Origin: Bacteroidales bacterium
GTDB lineage: Bacteria; Bacteroidota; Bacteroidia; Bacteroidales; UBA932
Reading direction: 5' to 3'
DNA: 64,000 nucleotides
Assembly (NCBI GenBank): GCA_016287075.1
Contig: JAEEVC010000002.1
Coordinates: 62,001-126,000 of the forward strand
A program made the position numbers and the translations under genes. The notes beneath the pieces are model-generated. The model had not been told where the DNA came from. It ran no database searches and saw only the letters and a list, made by a program, of their open reading frames with translations. Of the stretch, positions 33,984 to 40,901 are shown piece by piece. The first letter of the stretch is position 1; every line of letters begins with the position of its first letter.

Positions 33984-35399
33984 ATGGCACTGATTAAATC
34001 CATCTCCGGCATCCGCGGCACCATCGGCGGCGCACCGGGAGCGGGCCTGACCCCCATCGACATCGTCAAGTTCACGTACGCCTACTGCGCGACGCTGCCC
34101 CAGCGCAAGCCGCAGCCGAACGGCAACCGCTACAAGGTCGTCGTCGGCAAGGATGCGCGCCTGTCGGGAGACATGGTCGAACAGCTGGTGGTCGGCACCC
34201 TCATCGGCTGCGGGGTCGATGTCGTCAAATGCGGCTTCGCCTCCACCCCGACGACCGAGATGGCCGTCGTCTTCGCCGGTGCCGACGGCGGCATCATCCT
34301 GACCGCCTCCCACAATCCCCGGCAATGGAACGCCCTCAAACTCCTCAACGACAAGGGGGAATTCCTCACGGCGGCGGAAGGCCAGGCAATCCTGGACCTC
34401 GCCGAGCGGGAGGATTTCGATTTCGCCGGCGTAGACGGACTCGGAACCATCGAAGAGGAGGACTTCACCGACAAGCACATCGAAGCGGTCCTCGCCATGA
34501 AGGCGGTGGACCTCGAAGCCATCCGCGCGGCCGGGTTCAAGGTCGTCGTGGATGCGGTCAATTCGGTCGGCGGAATCATCATGCCGCGCCTCCTCAAACG
34601 CCTGGGTGTCAAGTGCATCTGCCTCAACTGCGAGCCCACGGGCGAATTCGCCCACAACCCCGAACCGCTGCCGCAGAACCTCACCGACCTCTCCGAAACA
34701 GTCGTCCGTGAGAAGGCGGACCTCGGCGTCAGCGTCGATCCCGACGTGGACCGCCTCGCCTTCATCTGCGAAGACGGCAAGCCTTTCGTCGAGGAATATA
34801 CCCTCGTCAGCGTCGCCGACTATCTCTGCGAGCGCGCCGAAAAGGCCGGAGAGCCCATTGCGACCGTTTCCAACCTCTCGTCGACCCGCGCCCTGCGGGA
34901 TGTCACCGAGAAGCATGGCGGCACCTATTATGCATCCGCCGTCGGCGAGGTCAACGTGACGACGAAGATGCACGAGGTCGGCGCCCTCATCGGCGGCGAG
35001 GGCAACGGCGGCGTCATCTACCCGGCCCTCCATACCGGCCGCGACGCGATGGCCGGCGTGGCCCTCTTCCTGTCGAACCTGGCACATAAGAAAATGACGG
35101 TCAGCCAGTTGAAGGCGACCTATCCCCAGTACGCCATCGCCAAGAACCGCATCGAACTCGCCGACAAGGCGCTCATCGACCGGATCCTCGACGCGCTGAA
35201 AGTGCGCTATGCCGCGGAGGATGTCAACACCATCGACGGCGTGAAGATCAGCTTCGAATCCGAGCGGAAGTGGGTCCATCTCCGCCGCTCCAACACCGAG
35301 CCCATCATCCGCATCTACGCCGAGGCCCCGACCCAGGAGGGAGCGGAAGCCCTTGCACAGGAAGTCATCGGCGTCGCGGAAGGCATCATCCGCGCCTGA
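33984..35399 (+). CDS. glmM: Phosphoglucosamine mutase (or related phosphohexomutase)
   Basis: Interconverts glucosamine-6-phosphate and glucosamine-1-phosphate on the way to UDP-GlcNAc. 471 residues of the alpha-D-phosphohexomutase family. The phosphoserine active site is in ILTASHNPRQWNALKLLNDK, the Mg2+ loop in VSVDPDVDRLAF, the sugar-binding loop in GGEGNGGVI, and the phosphate-binding loop RRSNTEPIIRIYAEA is near the C-terminus. The N-terminus IKSISGIRGTIGG is typical. Phosphomannomutase activity cannot be excluded by sequence. Followed after 4 bases by the DUF1343 gene. Confidence 0.9.
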   Translation: MALIKSISGIRGTIGGAPGAGLTPIDIVKFTYAYCATLPQRKPQPNGNRYKVVVGKDARLSGDMVEQLVVGTLIGCGVDVVKCGFASTPTTEMAVVFAGADGGIILTASHNPRQWNALKLLNDKGEFLTAAEGQAILDLAEREDFDFAGVDGLGTIEEEDFTDKHIEAVLAMKAVDLEAIRAAGFKVVVDAVNSVGGIIMPRLLKRLGVKCICLNCEPTGEFAHNPEPLPQNLTDLSETVVREKADLGVSVDPDVDRLAFICEDGKPFVEEYTLVSVADYLCERAEKAGEPIATVSNLSSTRALRDVTEKHGGTYYASAVGEVNVTTKMHEVGALIGGEGNGGVIYPALHTGRDAMAGVALFLSNLAHKKMTVSQLKATYPQYAIAKNRIELADKALIDRILDALKVRYAAEDVNTIDGVKISFESERKWVHLRRSNTEPIIRIYAEAPTQEGAEALAQEVIGVAEGIIRA

Positions 35400-35403
35400 G
35401 CCC

Positions 35404-36471
35404 ATGTTCTCATTCCGCACCACGCCGCTGGAGGACCAGCTCGACAAGACGCTGCGCGAAGGCCGGATCGGCTGCTTCTGCACCCAGAACTGCTGGGACA
35501 CGGCCCGGGGCCGCTGGATGTACGACATCTTCCGGGACCGCGGCAACCTCGCCACGGTCTTCAATCCCCGTGAAGCGGAGCTGACCCCGGGGACGAACCA
35601 CATCGAATTCGACATGGAGCAGGTCCGGGACCTCGACGGCATCGTCGTGGAGATCCAGGACGTCGGCTCCCGCTATTTCAATTATACGAAGGACGTCTTC
35701 CACCTGATGGAGATGCTCAATCTCCTCGGCGACGAGTCCCCTTCCCTGTACATCGTGGACCATATCAACCCGGCCGGCCGGGTCGTCGAGGGGACCATTC
35801 CCTCGGTCGCGGGCGAGATGTTCGTCCCGAAAGTCGCCCACCGGCACGGGCTCACGCTCGGCGAACTCTGCAATCTCTATGCATCGGAGATCGGCGCGAA
35901 ATTCCCCCTCCATGTCATCTCGGCCATGGCGACCGACGCCTCCCGCCAGCTGATGCCCTGGACCATCGCCCCCGCCTCCGACCTTCCCGGCTTCTTCTCC
36001 GCCTACCTCTACAGCGGCGGCGGCCTCTGGAACAACACGAACGTCAATCCCGGCATCGGAACGGCCCGCCCGTACGAGTACATCGGCGCGCCCTTCCTGA
36101 AACCCAGCCGGATGGACCGGCTCCCGGAAGTGGACGGAGCCCTCGTGCGGCCCTGTTCCTTCACCCCCGCCGCCGGCCGGTACGCCGGCCAGTGGTGCTT
36201 CGGCTGGCAGATCCTCCTCATCCCGGGCGAAAACTACCACTCGCTGATGCATACGCTCCAGCTGGTCAGGTACTTCCGCGAGGTTTACCCGGCCTTCGAG
36301 ATTTTCGACGACTTCTATATCAAACTCGCCGACCCGGTCCTGGAGGAATACATCCGCGGCTCCATTCCCTTCGACGTCGCCCGCGAGCACATCAAACTCG
36401 AGGAACAGAAATGGATCCGGAAGGCCAAGCGCTACCTCCTCTACGAGGACGCCCCCTACCGGATGAAATAA
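35404..36471 (+). CDS. DUF1343 / NamZ-like protein, divergent
   Basis: Protein of 355 residues of the DUF1343 family, which includes the exo-beta-N-acetylmuramidase NamZ. Family features: VVEIQDVGSRYFNYTKDVFH, LYIVDHINPAGRVVEG, FVPKVAHRHGLTLGELCNLY, LWNNTNVNPGIGTARPYEYIG and GWQILLI. Unlike NamZ proteins I know of, there is no signal peptide, and the usual SPEHG motif is replaced by FNPREAELTP. It may be cytoplasmic and may act on recycled muropeptides, in keeping with its place 4 bases after glmM. Catalytic activity is uncertain because of the altered motif. Confidence 0.82.
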   Translation: MFSFRTTPLEDQLDKTLREGRIGCFCTQNCWDTARGRWMYDIFRDRGNLATVFNPREAELTPGTNHIEFDMEQVRDLDGIVVEIQDVGSRYFNYTKDVFHLMEMLNLLGDESPSLYIVDHINPAGRVVEGTIPSVAGEMFVPKVAHRHGLTLGELCNLYASEIGAKFPLHVISAMATDASRQLMPWTIAPASDLPGFFSAYLYSGGGLWNNTNVNPGIGTARPYEYIGAPFLKPSRMDRLPEVDGALVRPCSFTPAAGRYAGQWCFGWQILLIPGENYHSLMHTLQLVRYFREVYPAFEIFDDFYIKLADPVLEEYIRGSIPFDVAREHIKLEEQKWIRKAKRYLLYEDAPYRMK

Positions 36472-36485
36472 TTCTTGCAGAAAGA

Positions 36486-36517
36486 TTTGGAAAGGCGGAG
36501 GAAAATACCTATCTTTG
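36486..36517 (+). promoter_or_regulatory. Promoter of the L31 gene
   Basis: TTTG (36486-36489), 20 bases, TATCTTTG (36510-36517), 35 bases before the ATG. The -33 region starts only 15 bases after the DUF1343 stop. Confidence 0.8.
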
Positions 36518-36552
36518 CCGTCCAAAATTGTTAACAATTAATTGCAAACGAC

Positions 36553-36804
36553 ATGAAAAAAGGAATCCATCCCGAAACCTACCGTCTTGTAGCTTTCAAG
36601 GATATGTCCAACGAGACCGTTTTCATCACCCGTTCCTGCGCTCCGACCAAGGAGACCCTCATGGTGGAAGGTGTTGAATACCCTGTCGTGAAGCTTGAGA
36701 TCTCCAACACGTCTCATCCTTTCTACACGGGCAAGGTCAAGCTCGTCGATACCGCGGGCCGCGTGGACCAGTTCTACCAGAGATACAAGAGCAGGAAGAA
36801 GTAA
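36553..36804 (+). CDS. rpmE2: 50S ribosomal protein L31, type B
   Basis: Ribosomal protein of 83 residues. MKKGIHPETYRLVAFKDMSN and HPFYTGKVKLVDTAGRVDQF, with a basic tail RYKSRKK, match type B L31. The four zinc cysteines of type A are absent (a single Cys remains), so it does not need zinc, and in many bacteria such copies replace the zinc form. It has its own promoter and terminator. Confidence 0.97.
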   Translation: MKKGIHPETYRLVAFKDMSNETVFITRSCAPTKETLMVEGVEYPVVKLEISNTSHPFYTGKVKLVDTAGRVDQFYQRYKSRKK

Positions 36805-36824
36805 TTCCCCTGCGTACGGACAAA

Positions 36825-36860
36825 CTGCCGACTTCCTTCCCGGAAGCCGGCAGTTTTCTT
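36825..36860 (+). terminator. Rho-independent terminator of L31
   Basis: Arms CTGCCGACTTCC (36825-36836) and GGAAGCCGGCAG (36842-36853) pair with a single mismatch, followed by TTTTCTT. Confidence 0.9.
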
Positions 36861-36883
36861 ATCGCGCCGCCGCGCTGCCTGTT

Positions 36884-36941
36884 TGCCGGAAGGGTGGTCC
36901 CGGCAGTCAGAAAAATTCCTGCCGGAACCACCCTTCCGGCA
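36884..36941. repeat. Dispersed palindromic repeat, copy 1
   Basis: Arms of 23 bases (36884-36906 and 36919-36941), nearly perfect, with core GGAAGGGTGGT / ACCACCCTTCC. The 12-base loop contains TCAGAAAAAT. Same family as the elements at 39021-39076 and 40325-40380. It lies just after the L31 terminator, before the esterase gene. Confidence 0.85.
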
Positions 36942-36968
36942 GGGCGCGGCGAATTACGAAAAAATACC

Positions 36969-36976
36969 TACATTTG
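36969..36976 (+). promoter_or_regulatory. -7 promoter box of the esterase pair
   Basis: TACATTTG matches TAnnTTTG, 18 bases before the ATG at 36995. No -33 TTTG at the proper distance was found. Confidence 0.45.
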
Positions 36977-36994
36977 TAGAAAATAGCACTGACT

Positions 36995-38113
36995 ATGCGC
37001 AGAATCATCCTATTGGCGGTGCTTTGCTGCCTGTCGGCCGGGCTCGCCGCCCAGGTTGTCCGGACGCCCGGCTCCGATCCCCGCATCACGTACGTCGGCC
37101 GTACGCTGGTTTCCCGCGGGGAAGTGAGCTTCGACTGGACCGGCACCCTCATCCGGGTCGCCTTCACCGGAGACGATCTCGCCATCATCCTTTCCGATAC
37201 GAAAAAGGACTATTTCAATGTCTGGATCGACCGGGAGCCGGCTGCAGAACCGGATTTCGTCGCAAAAACCGCCGGCGACACGACCATCGTCCTGTGCGAT
37301 GCCGCTTTCCTGAAGGCACGCTACGGCAAGAAGGTCCCGCCGACCCATACCGCGGTCCTCGGCAAGCGGACGGAAGGGGAGCAGGGCAAGGTGACGGTCA
37401 AGGCCTGGATGACCTCCGGCCCTGTCCTGCAGGCCGAGCCGGTCCGGGAGCGGCTCATCGAGTTCATCGGCGATTCCTACACCTGCGGTTTCGGCAGCGA
37501 GAACAGCGTGGCGACCGACCCGTTCACCCCGGAAACGGAATCGGTGTTCAAGTCGTTCGCCCCGATCGTCGCCCGCTACTTCGGGGCGGATGCCTACATC
37601 ATCGCCCATTCGGGAATGGGGGTCAACCGCAATTACAACGACAAGCTCCGCGGCTATACGATGGCCGACCGCTACCTGAATGTGTTCGACGACGGCTTTG
37701 AGAAGGTCGAGGGCGCCCCGCTGTGGGACCCGGCCTCCGCGCCGAAGCCGGATGTGACCGTGATCAATCTCGGCGCCAACGATTTCTCCGTCGGCCGCCA
37801 GCCGCAGTTCCCGCTCTTCAAGGCGGATTATATCCGTATCCTCCAGGCTGTCAAGCGTTTCTATGGCGAGGACCATCCCGTCGTGTGCATTTCCTCACAT
37901 GTCAACAACTACCCGTACATCCGGGATGCCGTCGAGGCGGCGGGCCTGAAGCGGGTCTGCTGCTACGGCGTGGGCGACGGCACCTTCGATCCGGCCGAGC
38001 GGGGTGCGGCCTCGCATCCGTCCTATGCCGCCCACCGCAAGTTGGCCTACTGCCTGATCCCCTATATCGCCACCGCGACCGGCTGGCCGCTGGAAGACAA
38101 ACCCGTCCGTTAA
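36995..38113 (+). CDS. SGNH-type carbohydrate esterase (CE2-like)
   Basis: Exported esterase of 372 residues, signal peptide MRRIILLAVLCCLSAGLAAQ. The N-terminal beta-rich domain (about 25-150: VSFDWTGTLIRVAFTGDDLA) and C-terminal SGNH domain match carbohydrate esterase family 2 (acetyl-xylan esterases). Nucleophile Ser161 in FIGDSYTCGFGSEN, the block GANDFS, and catalytic His in SHPSYAAHRKLA. It probably removes acetyl groups from plant or microbial polysaccharides in the periplasm. It is 15 bases before a second esterase, with which it forms an operon bounded by two palindromes. Confidence 0.88.
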   Translation: MRRIILLAVLCCLSAGLAAQVVRTPGSDPRITYVGRTLVSRGEVSFDWTGTLIRVAFTGDDLAIILSDTKKDYFNVWIDREPAAEPDFVAKTAGDTTIVLCDAAFLKARYGKKVPPTHTAVLGKRTEGEQGKVTVKAWMTSGPVLQAEPVRERLIEFIGDSYTCGFGSENSVATDPFTPETESVFKSFAPIVARYFGADAYIIAHSGMGVNRNYNDKLRGYTMADRYLNVFDDGFEKVEGAPLWDPASAPKPDVTVINLGANDFSVGRQPQFPLFKADYIRILQAVKRFYGEDHPVVCISSHVNNYPYIRDAVEAAGLKRVCCYGVGDGTFDPAERGAASHPSYAAHRKLAYCLIPYIATATGWPLEDKPVR

Positions 38114-38128
38114 TCAACAAGCTTTCCC

Positions 38129-39001
38129 ATGAAAAAGATCCTGATCCTCCTGGGGCTCGTCGCGGCCCTGTCGCTGCAGGCGGCCGAACGTGTGAAACAC
38201 ACCGTCCGATACAAAGGCGAAGAACACACCTGCTGGCTCTATCTGCCCGAAAATGCCGGCGCGGATACGCCGCTCGTGATTGTGCTCCACGGCTATGGCG
38301 GCAATGCCGAGAAGTATTGCCCCCAGATGATGGAAGTGGCTGAGAAAGAGGGCTTTGCCGTGTGTTATCCCCAGGGCCTCAAAGACGGCAAGGGCAAAAA
38401 CTGCTGGAATGTGGGCTATCCTTTCCAGGCCGGGCTGAAGCGGGACGATGTCGGATTCCTCGTCTATCTGGTCAAGCATCTCCGAAAGACCTGCGGGCTC
38501 AGCCCGAAGAACGCTTTCCTGACCGGCATGTCCAACGGCGGCGAGATGTCCTACCTGATGGCCTACCGTCATCCGGAGGTGTTCAACGCTTTCGCGCCCA
38601 TCGCCGGCCTGACGATGGAATGGACCTATAAGCAGCTGACTCCCAAGGCCCCCGTCCCCCTGATGGAGGTCCACGGTACCGCTGACAAGACCTCCCTTTG
38701 GAACGGGGATCTTGCAAACGAGGGCGGCTGGGGCGCCTACATCGGCGTGCCGCAGGCCGTTGCCCGCTGGAGCGCCGAAGCCCGCTGCACTTATGAGGTG
38801 ACGGAGAACCTGCCGCTCAAGGCCGAGGACGCCCACCCGGTGGTCCTCCACCGCTTCGTCGGCTGCGACCCGGCCTGGAAAGGCGGCCCCGCCATCGAGG
38901 TGCGCCTCTACGAGGTCATCGGCGGCAAGCACTCCTGGGCCCAGGGCGACATGGACACCTGCCAGGCCGTCTGGGATTTCTTCAAGATGTATCTGAAGTA
39001 G
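38129..39001 (+). CDS. Alpha/beta-hydrolase esterase (PHB depolymerase/CE1-like)
   Basis: Exported esterase of 290 residues, signal peptide MKKILILLGLVAALSLQAAE. Alpha/beta-hydrolase core with VIVLHGYGGNAEKY (oxyanion region), nucleophile Ser135 in LTGMSNGGEMS, acid in EVHGTADKTS and base in GGKHSW. This pattern fits the LpqC/poly-3-hydroxybutyrate depolymerase-type family, which includes feruloyl and acetyl-xylan esterases (CE1). With the CE2-like gene just upstream, it would deacylate the same polysaccharide. True PHB depolymerase is less likely, as no PHB genes are near. Confidence 0.88.
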   Translation: MKKILILLGLVAALSLQAAERVKHTVRYKGEEHTCWLYLPENAGADTPLVIVLHGYGGNAEKYCPQMMEVAEKEGFAVCYPQGLKDGKGKNCWNVGYPFQAGLKRDDVGFLVYLVKHLRKTCGLSPKNAFLTGMSNGGEMSYLMAYRHPEVFNAFAPIAGLTMEWTYKQLTPKAPVPLMEVHGTADKTSLWNGDLANEGGWGAYIGVPQAVARWSAEARCTYEVTENLPLKAEDAHPVVLHRFVGCDPAWKGGPAIEVRLYEVIGGKHSWAQGDMDTCQAVWDFFKMYLK

Positions 39002-39020
39002 CACCCCCAGCCGGCTCCAG

Positions 39021-39076
39021 GCCGGGAGGGTGGTTTCAGCGGTCTGAAAAATGCCCGCTGAAACCACCCTCCTGGC
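39021..39076. repeat. Dispersed palindromic repeat, copy 2
   Basis: Arms of 22 bases (39021-39042 and 39055-39076), one mismatch, core GGGAGGGTGGT / ACCACCCTCC. The loop contains TCTGAAAAAT. It lies 19 bases after the esterase stop, at the boundary with the AT-rich insert. Confidence 0.85.
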
Positions 39077-39099
39077 ATCAACTCTGTACGCCTATTGGC

Positions 39100-39297
39100 C
39101 TACTGATTATTCTTGTTCCCGAAATAGGCGATCAAGAACCAGATAAGTGTCATCACTAAAAGCAAGATGACCAGACAAACTATCTCTTTAGATGAAAAAG
39201 ATCGTTGACTGATAATAGCAATAATAATAATAGCTGTCAAGCCAATCCCTGTCCCACGTAGGGCGGAAACCAGAGATCTTTTCAAATGCTTATTCAT
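39100..39297 (-). CDS. Small membrane protein of the AT-rich insert
   Basis: Protein of 65 residues, not recognised. Basic N-terminus (MNKHLKRSLVSALRGTG), then two hydrophobic segments (about 17-29 and 40-58, with IVCLVILLLVMTLIWFLIAY) and a short polar tail. DNA is much more AT-rich than the rest of the window, and the codon use differs from the neighbours, which suggests transfer. It follows the lipoprotein gene by 6 bases, so the two are likely one transcript. No function can be given. Confidence 0.6.
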   Translation of the reverse strand: MNKHLKRSLVSALRGTGIGLTAIIIIAIISQRSFSSKEIVCLVILLLVMTLIWFLIAYFGNKNNQ

Positions 39298-39303
39298 AAT
39301 ACT

Positions 39304-40053
39304 CTAATCGCAATTTGTCCACTCAAGCGGTCCTTTGGGAGGATATGGAGCAAATTGAACAGTTTTTGAGGCGAGGATTGAGACTGCTGTTGCAACAAAA
39401 AAATTGCATGCTGAAACCGCTAATCCTACACCAACATCTATAAAATCACAAGCAAAGCCTCTGTCATCTCCCCCTCTAGTCAATAGAGTGTGTTTATTCC
39501 ATATTTTGATATCATCAGAATAAAAGAAATACATCCTACGAATTGTTTCAAGATGATTCAACTCAAAACCAGTTTCTCCTTGAGCAATAGATGACAAATA
39601 ATCTAACAGAATATGTGTTCCGCTTGCTATATCATCCAAGAAGCAATCATTAATACCATTTATTACAGACTGAGGGAGCGGAAGGGTATTGATATAATGA
39701 CATCCTGCTACAAGACCATATTTATCGTACATCGAAACAAAGGAAGAAAACAGTGTCCGAATTTCCTCAATCTCGCAAGGATCTAGACAGTGCATAATCT
39801 CGGAATTATCACACTCTTTTTGAAGGGCATTTACAACATCTAATAAGTATGAATCCATTGTTGGATCTTTGGATACTCCTGATCTGGTTTCCAATGAGAG
39901 TAGATTATCAAGGACTCGATTATGTAAAAAGGCAAGTGTATCCGTAATTATTACCTGTCCTTTTTCATATACGCAATCATTAATCCTCTCTTCTTGACAT
40001 GAATAAAAGAAGAGCGAAAAGAGGGCAACGGAAATAATAAGAAATCTATTTAT
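39304..40053 (-). CDS. Unrecognised lipoprotein-like gene without an ordinary start codon
   Basis: Open frame of 249 codons. Read from an ATA codon at 40051-40053 the product begins with NRFLIIISVALFSLFFYSC followed by QEER, an excellent lipoprotein signal with a Cys in a lipobox-like context. There is no ATG, GTG or TTG between the upstream stop and this signal; the first ordinary starts are TTG at 39894 and ATG at 39858, which would both remove the signal. The rest has no motif I recognise (DCVYEKGQVI, then an acidic helical part, and a hydrophobic stretch DFIDVGVGLAVSACNFFVAT near the C-terminus). Either a rare start, a mutated ATG, or a decaying gene. AT-rich, foreign in composition. Confidence 0.5.
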   Translation of the reverse strand: MNRFLIISVALFSLFFYSCQEERINDCVYEKGQVIITDTLAFLHNRVLDNLLSLETRSGVSKDPTMDSYLLDVVNALQKECDNSEIMHCLDPCEIEEIRTLFSSFVSMYDKYGLVAGCHYINTLPLPQSVINGINDCFLDDIASGTHILLDYLSSIAQGETGFELNHLETIRRMYFFYSDDIKIWNKHTLLTRGGDDRGFACDFIDVGVGLAVSACNFFVATAVSILASKTVQFAPYPPKGPLEWTNCD

Positions 40054-40324
40054 GATGCAACCGAAATTCTACTTGGTAAAACAAGAAAAAGTTTAACGGA
40101 ATATAAAGGACTAAAATGTATTCATATCCGAGTAAAAATGTAATCTATCAAACTACCCACGTTCAAATAAAAGAGGGAGTATTAGTAAGAGAGTCTTTGC
40201 GAGTCCAAATAACTAGGACTCGCAATAATCAATGCCGGTCTTTAAATGAATAGGCTTCATCTATTATTAATACGAGTAAACAATAAAAGAGTTTCATTTA
40301 CACAAATAAAAGGACACCTGCCAG
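40054..40324. other. AT-rich non-coding stretch with a perfect inverted repeat
   Basis: About 270 bases with stops in all frames. The one clear element is a 10-bp perfect inverted repeat TTGCGAGTCC (40197-40206) / GGACTCGCAA (40216-40225) with a 9-base loop. There is no T-run, and no gene ends beside it. I see no promoter for the minus-strand lipoprotein gene. Confidence 0.6.
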
Positions 40325-40380
40325 GCCGGGAGGGTGGTTCCGGAAGGTATTTTTCTGACTGACGGAACCACCCTCCCGGC
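40325..40380. repeat. Dispersed palindromic repeat, copy 3 (inverted)
   Basis: Arms of 18 bases (40325-40342 and 40363-40380), perfect, core GGGAGGGTGGTTCC / GGAACCACCCTCCC. The loop carries ATTTTTCTGAC, the reverse complement of the loop motif in copies 1 and 2, so this copy is in the opposite orientation. It marks the right edge of the AT-rich insert. Confidence 0.85.
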
Positions 40381-40417
40381 CCTATACGGCCTTCATTCCG
40401 GAAAAAACAACATGGCC

Positions 40418-40449
40418 TTTGCAGATGAGCCTTTAATTATGTACCTTTG
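40418..40449 (+). promoter_or_regulatory. Promoter of the membrane protein/DPP IV operon
   Basis: TTTG (40418-40421), 20 bases, TACCTTTG (40442-40449), exact boxes, with the ATG 23 bases further. Confidence 0.8.
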
Positions 40450-40472
40450 CCTTGTTATCTAAGATCCGAATT

Positions 40473-40898
40473 ATGGCAAGACGAAAAGGCATTATCGGCT
40501 GGATCATCCTGATCCTCCTCATCGCCGGAGCGGTATTCTTCTATCTCCGCTTCTATTATGTATTCAGCGACGGCACGAAGACCGGTGAACTCAACACCTT
40601 CGCCAAGACCGGATATGTCTTCAAGACCTATGAAGGCGAAATGATCCTGACCGGTTACGGGGCCAAGAGCAGTACCGGCGGCAGCGTGCAGTCCAAGAAC
40701 TTCAAATTCTCCGTCGCCAGCGATGAAGTGGCCCGGCAGCTCACCGACCTGACCGGCCAGCGGGTGACGGTCCATTTCAAGCAGTACTTCGGCGCATTGC
40801 CGTGGCGGGGCTATGAAAAAAGCATCGTGGACAGCGTCATCACTTCCGAGCCGGTCCGGGAAAACGCCTATTCACTCGAAGGCGAAATCTTCCTGTAG
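40473..40898 (+). CDS. Conserved single-pass membrane protein
   Basis: Protein of 141 residues: basic start MARRKGIIG, one membrane helix (about 10-30), then an extracytoplasmic beta domain with TGELNTFAKTGYVFKTYEGE, SKNFKFSVASDEVARQL and ALPWRGYEKSIVDSV. A family of such proteins is widespread in Bacteroidales, sometimes mislabelled 6-phosphogluconate dehydrogenase; its function is unknown. An upstream TTG start (40452) is rejected since the expected transcription start lies there. It precedes the DPP IV gene by 3 bases. Confidence 0.8.
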   Translation: MARRKGIIGWIILILLIAGAVFFYLRFYYVFSDGTKTGELNTFAKTGYVFKTYEGEMILTGYGAKSSTGGSVQSKNFKFSVASDEVARQLTDLTGQRVTVHFKQYFGALPWRGYEKSIVDSVITSEPVRENAYSLEGEIFL

Positions 40899-40901
40899 CA
40901 G

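Noticed and set aside
39020..40380. Insertion sequence or transposon in the AT-rich insert
   Set aside because: No transposase, integrase or target-site duplication is visible; only the palindromes at the edges remain as evidence.
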